Part shown: one piece after another, positions 8,875 to 17,610 of the stretch | Position numbering within the stretch: the stretch's first letter is position 1 | Layout of the letters: every line of letters begins with the position of its first letter | From: SIG598 sp045605025 | GTDB taxonomy: Bacteria > Bacillota > Clostridia > Oscillospirales > Acutalibacteraceae | Assembly: GCA_045605025.1 (NCBI GenBank) | Contig: JAZUPE010000013.1 | Location: 1-64,000 of the forward strand | Reading direction: 5' to 3' | Length of the DNA stretch: 64,000 nt | Program-made: the position numbers and the translations under genes | The notes under the pieces: generated by a model | Databases searched by the model: none | Told to the model about the DNA's origin: nothing | What the model saw: only the letters and a program-made list of their open reading frames with translations

Positions 8875-8880
8875 GCAAAG

Positions 8881-8922
8881 AAATGACCCCACGCGGGATG
8901 AGAAATCCCGCGTGGGGTCATT
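8881..8922. terminator. Bidirectional terminator
   Basis: A near-perfect hairpin has arms of about 18 bases (AAATGACCCCACGCGGGA and its complement) around GAGA. It sits between two convergent genes. Confidence 0.9.
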
Positions 8923-8925
8923 TCG

Positions 8926-9954
8926 CTATTTTGAGTTTTTGCCATCAAGAACCATTTTCAGAGCCTCGCTGTCCACCACATTCACATCATTTGCGTGAGC
9001 GAAGCGCGTGGCGAACTCAACGTCCCTGATGCGCACCTCCGTGCCGTTAAGATAGTTCAGTGCGCCGGAATCGGTGGTGAAGCTGAAACGCAGCTTGTAG
9101 GAGCACAGCACCTGCTTGTTCTGCGCCGCTCCTTTGTTTTGCTTGTTGGTTCCGTATTTTCCGTCACCCAGCAACGGGTGTCCTACCGAGGCAAGATGCG
9201 CGCGAATCTGATGGGTACGCCCTGTCAGCAGCTCTACTTCCAGCAAACTAAGTCCGGGGCGGCGCGCCAGTACGTTATATCTGGTCAGGATGGTCTTTGC
9301 GCCCTGTTCGCGGTTGTCAACGATATATACACGGCTCTGGGCTTCGTTCTTTTCCAGATACCCCTTGAGAGTGCCGCGGTCCGGTCTGATGTGACCGTGA
9401 ACAATGCACAGGTAATATTTGTCGATCTCACGGGTCTTGATCTTTTCGTTGAGCACGCGCAGCGACGCAGCGTTCTTGGCGGCAATGACCAGACCGGAGG
9501 TGTTGCGGTCGATACGGTTTGCAAGAGCGGGAGCGAAGCTCTGTTCGTCACTGGGGTCATATTCACCCTTTTCGTAAAGGTATCGCTGTATGCGGTCTAT
9601 CAGCGTGTCTGCCTGCCACTGCTCATCGGAATGGACAAGCAATCCCTGCGGCTTGTCGGCAACGAGTATATTTTCGTCCTCATACACCACCGTCAGCGCT
9701 TTGCCTGCCCGCATGAACGATGGTTTGTCGTCCGAGGCGCGAGCCGGAGTAAGCACATCGTCAGGCAGATAGATGTCCAGCACGTCTCCCTCACTCAGCC
9801 GTGTGGATATTTCGCAGCGCTTGCGGTTGAGCTTGATATCCTTCTGACGGATTGCTTTGTACATCATGGACTGGGGCAGAGAGGGGAACGCCTTCTGCAG
9901 AAATTTATCAAGACGCTGTCCGGCGTCGTTTTTCTTTATAGTGACCGATACCAC
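8926..9954 (-). CDS. RluA-family pseudouridine synthase (RluC/RluD-like)
   Basis: The 342-residue protein starts at GTG after AAGGAGG. An S4 RNA-binding domain (about residues 12-65, RLDKFLQKAF) precedes the catalytic domain. The catalytic Asp149 sits in ANRIDRNTSGLV, and GRTHQIRAHLA is the second RluA signature. The enzyme isomerises uridines in rRNA, probably 23S. The exact target sites cannot be told from the sequence. Confidence 0.9.
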   Translation of the reverse strand: MVSVTIKKNDAGQRLDKFLQKAFPSLPQSMMYKAIRQKDIKLNRKRCEISTRLSEGDVLDIYLPDDVLTPARASDDKPSFMRAGKALTVVYEDENILVADKPQGLLVHSDEQWQADTLIDRIQRYLYEKGEYDPSDEQSFAPALANRIDRNTSGLVIAAKNAASLRVLNEKIKTREIDKYYLCIVHGHIRPDRGTLKGYLEKNEAQSRVYIVDNREQGAKTILTRYNVLARRPGLSLLEVELLTGRTHQIRAHLASVGHPLLGDGKYGTNKQNKGAAQNKQVLCSYKLRFSFTTDSGALNYLNGTEVRIRDVEFATRFAHANDVNVVDSEALKMVLDGKNSK

Positions 9955-10022
9955 AGGTGGTCCTCCTTGGTCATGCTTTTCCAGTAGATTTTACTTCATT
10001 CGCCGCCTGATTGCAACATTAA

Positions 10023-10052
10023 TTGACGGGCAGTTCGTTCCTGTATTATAAT
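10023..10052 (+). promoter_or_regulatory. Promoter for the nucleotidyltransferase gene
   Basis: TTGACG and TATAAT are separated by 18 bases, about 33 bases before the ATG at 10085. Confidence 0.65.
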
Positions 10053-10084
10053 AAATTAGTAATTATACAGAAGGAGCGATCGTT

Positions 10085-11125
10085 ATGAACACAGTCAATC
10101 AGAGAATAATCGATGCGGTCATTGCCAGAGCGGAGAAACTCTGCCCCGGTTCACTGGACCTTATTGGAGTGTATGGCTCGGTCGCCACCGGCGATGAATA
10201 CGCAAAATCCGACCTCGACCTGCTCATTCTTGTCAATGACGATGATGGCTTCATACTGGGTACGGGCATGATTCTCGATGACATAGGCATCGGCTATGAT
10301 ATCTACTGCACCCGCATGGAGTGGCTGCGCGGTGACGCGGAATGTCACCACGCCCAGCTGTCCAGGCTGATGGATTCGCAGATAGTCTATATAAAGAATC
10401 AGAAAGCATATGAAGAACTGCTGAAGCTACGCCGGCAGGCTGAGGCTTTCCTGCAGTCGGATGATCGCTTTGAGCGCGTGGAGGAGCAGATAAAGCAGGC
10501 AAAGCAGTATTTCGCAGAAGCGTGCCTCGCCGATAAACTCAGCCGTGTGCGCATGAATGCCGGCGGCGTCATCGTGAGTCTGCTGTCGGCGGTGATGCTT
10601 TATCACGGGGCTTACTTCCGTCGCGGAACCAAGCGCACCTTTGACGAGCTGGCACAGCTTCCTCTTGCCGAATGCTTCCTTGACGATCTGCGCGCGATTC
10701 CTCTGTGCAAAGATGCGGCAGAACTGCGCCGGCTGATGAAATCGCTGATCAATTATGCGACCGCTTTCACTGCAAGAAAGAAAACACCTGTGCCGCCCTG
10801 CGCCGGCAACATCGCGGGAACCTACGAGGAGATCTATTCCAACTGGCGCAACAAGGTGGAGGAGGCAGCCGGTAACGGCGATTCCTATTCCTCTTTTATG
10901 AATATGTGCTTCCTTCAGAATATGATCGACGAGGTGGCGGCAGAGACGGATATCGGCACCATTGATCTCATGGAGCATTATGATCCCGACTGCCTTCGTA
11001 ACAATGTACTGCTATATGACCGCTTCCTTGCGGGATATGAAACCGTATATGAAAAGGCGGGGATCAAGGTCAACCGCTTTGCGAATGTTGATCAGTTCTT
11101 CAGAAGCTACACAGAAACAGAATAA
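10085..11125 (+). CDS. Nucleotidyltransferase-fold protein
   Basis: The N-terminal 110 residues are a minimal nucleotidyltransferase domain: GVYGSVATGDEYAKSDLDLLIL has the GS and DxD metal-binding residues of the pol-beta superfamily. The remaining 230 residues are helical and resemble the accessory domains of aminoglycoside adenylyltransferase-like enzymes, though I recognise no specific family. It could nucleotidylate a small molecule or protein. It is monocistronic, with an AAGGAG site and its own promoter and terminator. Confidence 0.75.
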   Translation: MNTVNQRIIDAVIARAEKLCPGSLDLIGVYGSVATGDEYAKSDLDLLILVNDDDGFILGTGMILDDIGIGYDIYCTRMEWLRGDAECHHAQLSRLMDSQIVYIKNQKAYEELLKLRRQAEAFLQSDDRFERVEEQIKQAKQYFAEACLADKLSRVRMNAGGVIVSLLSAVMLYHGAYFRRGTKRTFDELAQLPLAECFLDDLRAIPLCKDAAELRRLMKSLINYATAFTARKKTPVPPCAGNIAGTYEEIYSNWRNKVEEAAGNGDSYSSFMNMCFLQNMIDEVAAETDIGTIDLMEHYDPDCLRNNVLLYDRFLAGYETVYEKAGIKVNRFANVDQFFRSYTETE

Positions 11126-11130
11126 TTATC

Positions 11131-11168
11131 AAGCCCCGGTCTGCGAAAACAGGTCGGGGCTTTGGTTT
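11131..11168. terminator. Terminator between convergent genes
   Basis: The stem AAGCCCCG (GT) CTG pairs with CAG (GT) CGGGGCTT, followed by TTGGTTT. Confidence 0.8.
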
Positions 11169-11174
11169 ATATTG

Positions 11175-11594
11175 TCAGTGCCATATTGCGGGTTCGCCGG
11201 TCACCTTTTCGCCAAGCCGGCTCGCCCATGATTCGGTGAAACAGGCGGTGTAGGGGATGCCTTTCTCCTTCCGCATCCGTCGGAAGCACGGCAGATTTGC
11301 CCATGTGTATGAGACTATGCCCACGATGATCAGATACAGCGGCCCCAGCATAAGAGATTGTATGGTGTGACCGTATTCATGCACCCGGATTGGCTGGGAG
11401 CAGTATTTGTCTTCGGGCGGGGTGAAAATGAACAGCCCGAGGCTAAGACCGCCGGAATGGTTCCATCGGGTGTCTATGCAGCCTCGATAGATTTTGTGCG
11501 GACACCTGATAGTAGCCAGAAAAAAGAATAAGCCCAGCAGAGTCTGTGCAAGTCCCCATGTGCACTGCGCAATCACATATATCAGACGTTTCAT
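11175..11594 (-). CDS. Small membrane protein with HEYGH metal-binding motif
   Basis: The 139-residue protein starts at the ATG at 11594, preceded by AAGGAGG. A hydrophobic N-terminal segment (about 8-30) is followed by VHEYGHTIQS at about residues 70-80, an HExxH zinc-peptidase-type motif, then a second hydrophobic segment. A later TESWASRLGEKV stretch has an acidic residue that could be a third ligand. Similar small proteins occur in Clostridia as conserved hypotheticals. A peptidase activity is inferred from the motif only. Confidence 0.65.
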   Translation of the reverse strand: MKRLIYVIAQCTWGLAQTLLGLFFFLATIRCPHKIYRGCIDTRWNHSGGLSLGLFIFTPPEDKYCSQPIRVHEYGHTIQSLMLGPLYLIIVGIVSYTWANLPCFRRMRKEKGIPYTACFTESWASRLGEKVTGEPAIWH

Positions 11595-11711
11595 ACTTGC
11601 CGCCTCCTTCGCGTACAATATACAGAATTATAGCACGACGCATCGACATGGGCAATATATCAGCGCTTTCCAGATCGCTGAAAGCTGAGAAGATTGTGTT
11701 GTTTCTGTGAA

Positions 11712-11817
11712 AGTCAAAAATAGTCAAACTTTCTCTTGACTTTCTTTGACCTTGGTGATATTATATGGTCAGAAAAGGTCAAAGATAATCAAAGTCAGAA
11801 AGTCAAAGATAGTCAAT
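11712..11817. promoter_or_regulatory. Four CtsR operators around the ctsR promoter
   Basis: The CtsR heptad repeat (A/G-GTCAAA, three bases, A/G-GTCAAA) occurs four times: perfect at 11712-11728 (AGTCAAA-AAT-AGTCAAA), inverted at 11735-11751, and near-perfect at 11777-11793 and 11801-11817. A promoter TTGACT (11736-11741), 17 bases, TATTAT (11759-11764) lies inside the array. The second operator covers the -35 box, and the last two lie just after the start of transcription. This is classical autorepression of the clpC operon by CtsR, released by heat or protein stress. Confidence 0.93.
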
Positions 11818-11834
11818 GAATGGAGGAGTGCCCG

Positions 11835-12284
11835 GTGAATTTAAGTGAACTTGTGGCTCAGGCTATCATGCGGATGCTGGACGAATCGGGCGGTGCCGCG
11901 GATATACAGCGCAACGAGCTTGCGGCCACTCTCGGCTGCGTGCCCAGCCAGATAAATTATGTTATAACCTCCCGCTTCACTCCGGAGCGGGGATACACCG
12001 TAGAGAGCCGCAGAGGCGGCGGTGGGTATATCAGGATTACCCGTGTGCGCATGGGCGGCGCGGCTGCTGTGATGCACATTGTCAACAGCATCGGCAGTGA
12101 GCTTGATCAGAATACAGCCCGTGCGCTGATTAATGACCTTGCGTCCGGCGGAGTCATTCCTGTGCCCGTCGCCCGGGTGATAATGGCAGCCTGTACCGAC
12201 GGCTGCTACCGCGATTGCGCTCCGGAGCAGCGAGACAAGGTTCGTGCTGCGATCTTCAAGCAGATGATAATGAACGCGGTTTAA
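11835..12284 (+). CDS. ctsR: Class III stress repressor CtsR
   Basis: The 149-residue protein starts at GTG (MNLSELVAQAI), eight bases after GGAGG. An earlier in-frame ATG at 11820 overlaps that site and is unlikely. The N-terminal winged helix includes AATLGCVPSQINYVITSRFTPERGY and the glycine-rich wing RRGGGGYIRI that contacts the heptad operator. It represses clp genes and is inactivated and degraded through McsB and ClpCP. It is the first gene of ctsR-mcsA-mcsB-clpC. Confidence 0.95.
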   Translation: MNLSELVAQAIMRMLDESGGAADIQRNELAATLGCVPSQINYVITSRFTPERGYTVESRRGGGGYIRITRVRMGGAAAVMHIVNSIGSELDQNTARALINDLASGGVIPVPVARVIMAACTDGCYRDCAPEQRDKVRAAIFKQMIMNAV

Positions 12285-12345
12285 CGATATACCGCGCGGC
12301 CAATAATCAGCATTACGGAAAGAAAGTGAAGGAGGACGAGGATCA

Positions 12346-12936
12346 ATGAAATGTCAGCACTGTGGAAAGAATGAAGCTAACGTACACCTCAGACAGAATA
12401 TAAACGGACAGGTCACCGAGCATGCCCTGTGTTCCCAGTGTGCCGAGCAGATGGGCGTGGGCGGGATGTTTTCCGATTTCGGTTCCTTGGGCGGCTTCGG
12501 CGGTCTTGGAATGATGAGCGGTTTTGATCACTTTACCGGCCTTGGAAGTCTGCTTGGCAGCATGTTTGGCGGAACTCAGCAGAGAACTCTGCCTCAGACA
12601 CGCCGCTGCGAGGTGTGCGGCTCCAGTTTTGAAGATATTGCAAATCGCGGCAAGCTGGGCTGCGCCGACTGCTACGAGCTCTTTGCCGATCGTCTGGCGC
12701 CCTCCATCGAGCGGATGCACAACCGCGCAAAGCACGTTGGCAAGCTGCCCGGTCGTTCCGCAATGAAAACCGTGCCTGCCGCCGCTCCGGTGAAGGCGCA
12801 GCCTGCAAACAGACCCGAACCCCGCACCGAAACTACCGAAGACCTGCGTGTTCAGCTCCGGGCAGCAGTGGCGGCGGAGGAATACGAAAAAGCGGCGATT
12901 CTGCGAGATCGCATAAAGGAGATGGAAAGCAAATGA
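12346..12936 (+). CDS. mcsA: McsA, zinc-finger activator of McsB
   Basis: The 196-residue protein has two treble-clef-type Cys pairs near the N-terminus (CQHCGKNEAN and CSQCAEQM), a second Cys set (CEVCGSSF and CADCYE), and a C-terminal UVR motif (AAEEYEKAAILRDRIKEME). A glycine-rich linker joins the finger blocks. McsA binds and stimulates the arginine kinase McsB and helps inactivate CtsR. Its stop codon overlaps the mcsB start (ATGA). Confidence 0.93.
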   Translation: MKCQHCGKNEANVHLRQNINGQVTEHALCSQCAEQMGVGGMFSDFGSLGGFGGLGMMSGFDHFTGLGSLLGSMFGGTQQRTLPQTRRCEVCGSSFEDIANRGKLGCADCYELFADRLAPSIERMHNRAKHVGKLPGRSAMKTVPAAAPVKAQPANRPEPRTETTEDLRVQLRAAVAAEEYEKAAILRDRIKEMESK

Positions 12937-13967
12937 GTACCGCAGCGAAGAAATGGTATCAGCTCAACGGCACCGATGCCGATGTGGTTCTGAGCACCCG
13001 TGTGCGCCTTGCGCGCAATATCGGCGGCTATCCCTTTCCATGCGTGATGAACGACGAACAGCGCGCAAAGGTCAATTCCCTTGTGCGTGACGCCGTGGAG
13101 AACGGCGGTTCGGTCATCGGCAGCCGCTTTACCTGCATCGACCTCTCGGAAAAATCCCGGGAAGAACTGGTGTCACTGGTGGAACGCCACCTCATCAGTC
13201 CGGAATTTGCAGGTAAGCCTGCAGGTCGTATGCTCATGCTCCTCGACGACGAATCGGTCAGCCTCATGCTCTGTGAGGAGGATCACCTTCGTCTGCAGGT
13301 GCTGGAGCCGGGCATGGCTCTTGATAAAGCTTACGACATGGCGGATAAGCTGGATACCCTGCTGTCCGAGCGGCTGAACTTTGCCGCCAGCGAAAAGCTT
13401 GGTTATCTCACCGCCTGTCCCACAAATCTCGGAACCGCCATGCGTGCTTCGGTGATGGTTCATCTGCCCGCTCTTGAGCGTACCGGAGCACTCCGCTCCC
13501 TCAGTTCCAGCATCGCCAAACTGGGTCTGACAATCCGCGGAATGTACGGCGAGGGCAGCGGTTCCCGCGGTGCAGTCTACCAGATATCCAATCAGGAAAC
13601 TCTGGGGGTCACCGAAAAGAGTACAATCGAAAAACTCAGCGGAATCATATCACAGCTGATAAAGCTTGAGCGCGATGCCCGTGAAAAACTTATGGCGAAT
13701 CCTGCCGAACAGGACAGAGTGTGGCGTGCGCTGGGCGTGCTCCGCACCGCACGGATGATAAACAGCGAAGAATTCATTGAACTTTACTCACTGCTCAGAC
13801 TGGGTGTTGCGACAGGGCAGATCAAAGGCGTGACCCTTGACGCGCTCAGCGAGCTTTCAGCAAAAGTTCAGCCTGCGACCATGCTTGTGAACGCAGGCAC
13901 GAACCTCACTCCTGCCCAGCGCGATGCCCGTCGTGCGGAAATGATTCGCGAAGCGCTTGGAGAATAA
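12933..13967 (+). CDS. mcsB: Protein-arginine kinase McsB
   Basis: The 344-residue protein belongs to the guanidino-kinase family: VVLSTRVRLARNIGGYPFP near the N-terminus binds nucleotide, and YLTACPTNLGTAMRASVMVHLP contains the catalytic Cys with the NxGT motif. McsB phosphorylates arginine residues, marking proteins for ClpCP degradation. Translation is coupled to mcsA by a 4-base overlap. Confidence 0.95.
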   Translation: MSTAAKKWYQLNGTDADVVLSTRVRLARNIGGYPFPCVMNDEQRAKVNSLVRDAVENGGSVIGSRFTCIDLSEKSREELVSLVERHLISPEFAGKPAGRMLMLLDDESVSLMLCEEDHLRLQVLEPGMALDKAYDMADKLDTLLSERLNFAASEKLGYLTACPTNLGTAMRASVMVHLPALERTGALRSLSSSIAKLGLTIRGMYGEGSGSRGAVYQISNQETLGVTEKSTIEKLSGIISQLIKLERDAREKLMANPAEQDRVWRALGVLRTARMINSEEFIELYSLLRLGVATGQIKGVTLDALSELSAKVQPATMLVNAGTNLTPAQRDARRAEMIREALGE

Positions 13968-14004
13968 TAGGAATTAACACCACAACGGATAAACGAAAGG
14001 GTGG

Positions 14005-16533
14005 ATGGATATAATGTACAGTTTCAGTAATTTTACACCCAAGGCAAACGGCGCCATGAATGCTGCCATTGAGATCGCAGCCGGAAACGGACACACTTTC
14101 ATCGGCACCGAACACATTCTTGTCGGTCTGCTCAGTCAGGAGGACAGTGTTGCTGCGCAGGTGCTCACCGCCGGCGGAGTTACCGCTGCCGACATGGAGG
14201 AAAAGCTGATTGCCGCCTACGGCAAGGGCGTTCCCTCCTCTCTCAATCCCAACGATTTTACCCCCCGCAGCAAACGTATCGTTCAGAATGCTGGCGTTTA
14301 CGCCTCCAAACTGGGTCACGGCTATGTTGGAACCGAGCATCTGCTCATTGCTCTGCTTACCGATTCCGACAGCTATGCCGTTCGCTTCATCGCCGAAACC
14401 GGTGCCGACCCCGTTAAGCTGCGCAGTACGCTGCTTGAGTCAATCAGCAGCGGCGCGGCAGACGAATGTGATCATGCGGAGGAGCAGCAGGAACAGCCTC
14501 AGAACCCGTTCGCCGGCTCGCCCCTTGCCGGACTGTTCGGATTTGGGTTACCGAAGCAGTCCTCCGCGAAAGCCTCTGCAGGAGGCAAAACCAAGACCCT
14601 CGACCAGTTCGGACGTGACCTGACCGAGGCAGCAAAAAAGGGCGAGATCGACCCGGTCATCGGCCGCCAGACCGAGATCGACCGCGTCATCCAGATACTA
14701 TCCCGCCGTACCAAGAATAATCCCTGTCTCATCGGCGAGCCGGGCGTAGGTAAAACCGCTATCGCCGAGGGACTTGCCCTCAAGATAGCGCAGGGCGAAG
14801 TACCCGACGAACTGCGAGACAAGCGAATCGTCGCTCTCGACCTGACCGGCATGGTGGCAGGCACAAAATACCGCGGCGACTTCGAGGAGCGTATCAAAGC
14901 GGCAATCGACGAAGTAAACGCCGCCGGCAACGTCATACTCTTTATCGACGAGCTGCACACCATTATGGGGGCAGGTTCCGCAGAGGGTGCCACTGATGCC
15001 GCGAATATACTCAAGCCCCAGCTGGCACGAGGCAAGTTCCAGGTCGTGGGTGCCACCACCATCAACGAATACCGCAAGCACATCGAAAAGGATGCTGCCC
15101 TTGAGCGCCGCTTCCAGCCGGTCACAGTAGGCGAACCCTCCGAGGAGGACGCGGTCCTTATCCTCAAGGGCCTGCGCGACCGCTACGAGGCCCACCACAA
15201 GGTGCGCATCAGCGACGAAGCCATCGAGACAGCCGTCAAGCTGTCCGCAAGATATATCGCCGACCGCTTCCTGCCCGACAAGGCCATCGACCTCATCGAC
15301 GAGTCTGCGTCCCGCGTTCGTCTTAACCGTCAGACCGAGCCGGAGGATATCCGTGAGCTTGAAGCAAAGGCAAAGGCTCTTGCGGGAGAAAAGGACGAAG
15401 CGGTCATCGCACAGCAGTATGAGCGCGCCGCCACCCTCCGCGACGAGGAACGCAAAGTGCGTGAGCAGCTGGAGCAGCGCCGCAGCCAGTGGAAGGATTC
15501 CGCTGCCAAAACCGTCACCGATGTTACCACCGAGGACATTGCCGGTGTCGTGTCCCAGTGGACGGGTATCCCCGTCACCCAGCTCACCAAAGAAGAAAGC
15601 GAGCGTATGCTGCACATGGAGGAGCTTCTCCATGAGCGCATCGTGGGTCAGGATGAGGCGGTCAGGGCTGTTGCCAAAGCAATCCGCCGCGGCAGAGTGG
15701 GACTCAAGGACCCCAAGCGCCCCATCGGTTCCTTCATTTTCCTCGGTCCCACCGGCGTGGGCAAGACCGAACTGTGCAAGGCGCTTGCCGAAGCCATGTT
15801 CGGCGACGAGAACGCCATGATCCGTCTGGACATGTCCGAGTATATGGAGAAGCACACCACCTCAAAGCTCATCGGCTCTCCTCCGGGATATGTGGGTTAT
15901 GACGAGGGTGGTCAGCTTACCGAAAAGATCCGCCGCAAGCCCTATTCCGTGGTTCTGCTGGACGAGATCGAAAAGGCGCATCCAGACGTATTCAACACTC
16001 TCCTGCAGGTGCTGGAGGACGGTCACATTACCGACTCCCAGGGCAGACAGGTCAGCTTCAAGAACACCATCATCATTATGACATCCAACGTGGGCGCACA
16101 TCTGCTCACCGAGCGCAGAAAATCTCTGGGCTTCGGAGCGGATTCTTCAGCAGAAGACACCGGTTCCCGTGAGGGAGTGCTGGAAGAACTCAAAAAGACC
16201 TTCCGTCCCGAGTTCCTCAACCGCGTGGACGATATCATCGTCTTTGACAAGCTTACTGATGAGGACATCAGCAGGATTGCCCGCCTGATGCTTGGCGGAC
16301 TCAACAAGCGTCTTGCCGCTATGGACATCGGCTTTGAAATTGCCGATGGCGTGGATGCAGCTATCGCGAAAGTGGGTTTTGATCCGGTCTACGGAGCACG
16401 CCCCCTGCGCAGAGCCATTCAGTCAAGAATCGAAGACCCGCTCTCTGAAGCACTCCTTGAGGGACGCTTCCAGCCGGGTGAGACGGTCATCTGCAGAATG
16501 GACGGAGACAAGTTCGTGTTCGATAAAAAATAA
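14005..16533 (+). CDS. clpC: ATP-dependent Clp protease ATPase subunit ClpC
   Basis: About 840 residues. Two Clp_N repeats (about 1-150) are followed by AAA-1 with Walker A GEPGVGKTAIAEGLA, a UVR motif in the middle domain (QQYERAATLRDEER), AAA-2 with GPTGVGKTELCKALAEAMFG, and a C-terminal D2-small domain. It unfolds substrates for ClpP. Two starts are possible: ATG at 14005, or ATG at 14014, which lies at a better distance from AAAGGGTGG. A 47-residue charged, alanine-rich insertion between Clp_N and AAA-1 is slightly long. Confidence 0.95.
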   Translation: MDIMYSFSNFTPKANGAMNAAIEIAAGNGHTFIGTEHILVGLLSQEDSVAAQVLTAGGVTAADMEEKLIAAYGKGVPSSLNPNDFTPRSKRIVQNAGVYASKLGHGYVGTEHLLIALLTDSDSYAVRFIAETGADPVKLRSTLLESISSGAADECDHAEEQQEQPQNPFAGSPLAGLFGFGLPKQSSAKASAGGKTKTLDQFGRDLTEAAKKGEIDPVIGRQTEIDRVIQILSRRTKNNPCLIGEPGVGKTAIAEGLALKIAQGEVPDELRDKRIVALDLTGMVAGTKYRGDFEERIKAAIDEVNAAGNVILFIDELHTIMGAGSAEGATDAANILKPQLARGKFQVVGATTINEYRKHIEKDAALERRFQPVTVGEPSEEDAVLILKGLRDRYEAHHKVRISDEAIETAVKLSARYIADRFLPDKAIDLIDESASRVRLNRQTEPEDIRELEAKAKALAGEKDEAVIAQQYERAATLRDEERKVREQLEQRRSQWKDSAAKTVTDVTTEDIAGVVSQWTGIPVTQLTKEESERMLHMEELLHERIVGQDEAVRAVAKAIRRGRVGLKDPKRPIGSFIFLGPTGVGKTELCKALAEAMFGDENAMIRLDMSEYMEKHTTSKLIGSPPGYVGYDEGGQLTEKIRRKPYSVVLLDEIEKAHPDVFNTLLQVLEDGHITDSQGRQVSFKNTIIIMTSNVGAHLLTERRKSLGFGADSSAEDTGSREGVLEELKKTFRPEFLNRVDDIIVFDKLTDEDISRIARLMLGGLNKRLAAMDIGFEIADGVDAAIAKVGFDPVYGARPLRRAIQSRIEDPLSEALLEGRFQPGETVICRMDGDKFVFDKK

Positions 16534-16664
16534 GTTTTTTCCTCATGGCGTAATGCCGGTTTAACGGCATGTTCGCGCCCCTTTACCTCCTCAACATGCC
16601 AGGCCGCTCTGTGCTTTCAGGTCAACTGTCAGCGCAGGGCGGTCCGGCGTTTTCTCTGAGGCTA

Positions 16665-16693
16665 TTGACGAAACTTCGTCATAGAGGTAAAAT
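16665..16693 (+). promoter_or_regulatory. Promoter with palindrome before the carbamoyltransferase gene
   Basis: TTGACG, 17 bases, TAAAAT. The -35 region is part of an inverted repeat TGACGAAACTTCGTCA (16666-16681), which could be an operator. The mRNA leader would be about 25 bases. Confidence 0.6.
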
Positions 16694-16724
16694 CATTGCC
16701 ATCACACCGAAAGGATGACCGCCA

Positions 16725-17555
16725 GTGAAGCATTTTCTGCGACTGACCGACCTTACACCCACGGATATTTCCCATATCTTCACCCTTGCCGACGAACTGG
16801 CAGGAGGCAGACATCGTGACAGGCTCCGTGAAAAGACTGCGGTCATGTTCTTCCCTGCGTCCAGCATACGCACACGTGTAACCTTTGAGAAGGGCGTATA
16901 CCTGCTCGGAGGTCAGACGGTGCTGTTTGCTCCGGATACCCTCGATAAAAAGGAAGACATCCGCGACGTGTGCGGCTATCTCAACAACTGGGCGGATCTG
17001 CTCATCATTCGCCACAGGGATATCGCGCTCCTTGAACGCATGACGGAGTATTCTTCCGTTCCGGTGATCAACGCCATGACCGACGCAAACCACCCCTGCG
17101 AGATACTGACCGATCTTTACGCCCTGTCACAACTCCGCGAGGATATATCCAGAGACAGATATCTGTTCTGCGGCAAAAACGGAAACATCGGAGGCTCGTG
17201 GAAAGAAGCCGCCGACGTGCTGGGGTTTGAACTGGAGCAGTGCTGCGGTAGAGGTTATGAGATCGACGGAGTGACCGCACACCACGACATCAACTCTGCG
17301 ATTATCGGTAAGGATATCATATGCACCGATTCGCTGCCTGCGGGAATTCTTGGCGACTTTGCTGCCTGTCAGGTCACAAAGACCGCCATGGACAAGGCCA
17401 ATCCCGGCGCACTGCTAAATCCCTGCCCGCCGTTCTTCCGCGGCGAGGAAGTGTCCGCCGATGCCATCGCTTCGGATTACTTCGTCGGTTATGGATTTAA
17501 AAAGCACCTTCTTGAGGTTCAGCAGGCAATCATGCTCCACTGTCTTGACGCATAA
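16725..17555 (+). CDS. Aspartate/ornithine carbamoyltransferase family protein
   Basis: The 276-residue protein starts at GTG after AAAGGATGA. It has the carbamoyl-phosphate loop SSIRTRVTFEKG, a HPCEILTDLY motif in place of the usual HPxQxLxDL, and an LLNPCPPFFRGEEV segment matching the HCLPxxRxxEV region of ornithine carbamoyltransferases. It is clearly shorter than ornithine enzymes (310-340). The Glu in place of Gln and the absence of arg or pyr neighbours leave the second substrate open. It may serve a catabolic or secondary pathway. Confidence 0.7.
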   Translation: MKHFLRLTDLTPTDISHIFTLADELAGGRHRDRLREKTAVMFFPASSIRTRVTFEKGVYLLGGQTVLFAPDTLDKKEDIRDVCGYLNNWADLLIIRHRDIALLERMTEYSSVPVINAMTDANHPCEILTDLYALSQLREDISRDRYLFCGKNGNIGGSWKEAADVLGFELEQCCGRGYEIDGVTAHHDINSAIIGKDIICTDSLPAGILGDFAACQVTKTAMDKANPGALLNPCPPFFRGEEVSADAIASDYFVGYGFKKHLLEVQQAIMLHCLDA

Positions 17556-17559
17556 ATAT

Positions 17560-17610
17560 ACGCCCACGGTTCCGCGTGCACAACGGAGCCGTGGGCGTTT
17601 CTGTTGTTTA
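17560..17610. terminator. Terminator between carbamoyltransferase and thiT genes
   Basis: The long stem CGCCCACGG...CCG / CGG...CCGTGGGCG is followed by TTTCTGTTGTTT and serves convergent genes. Confidence 0.85.

Noticed and set aside
14698..15855. 385-codon open frame on the minus strand inside clpC
   Set aside because: Shadow of clpC codon bias; no start signal or protein-like pattern.
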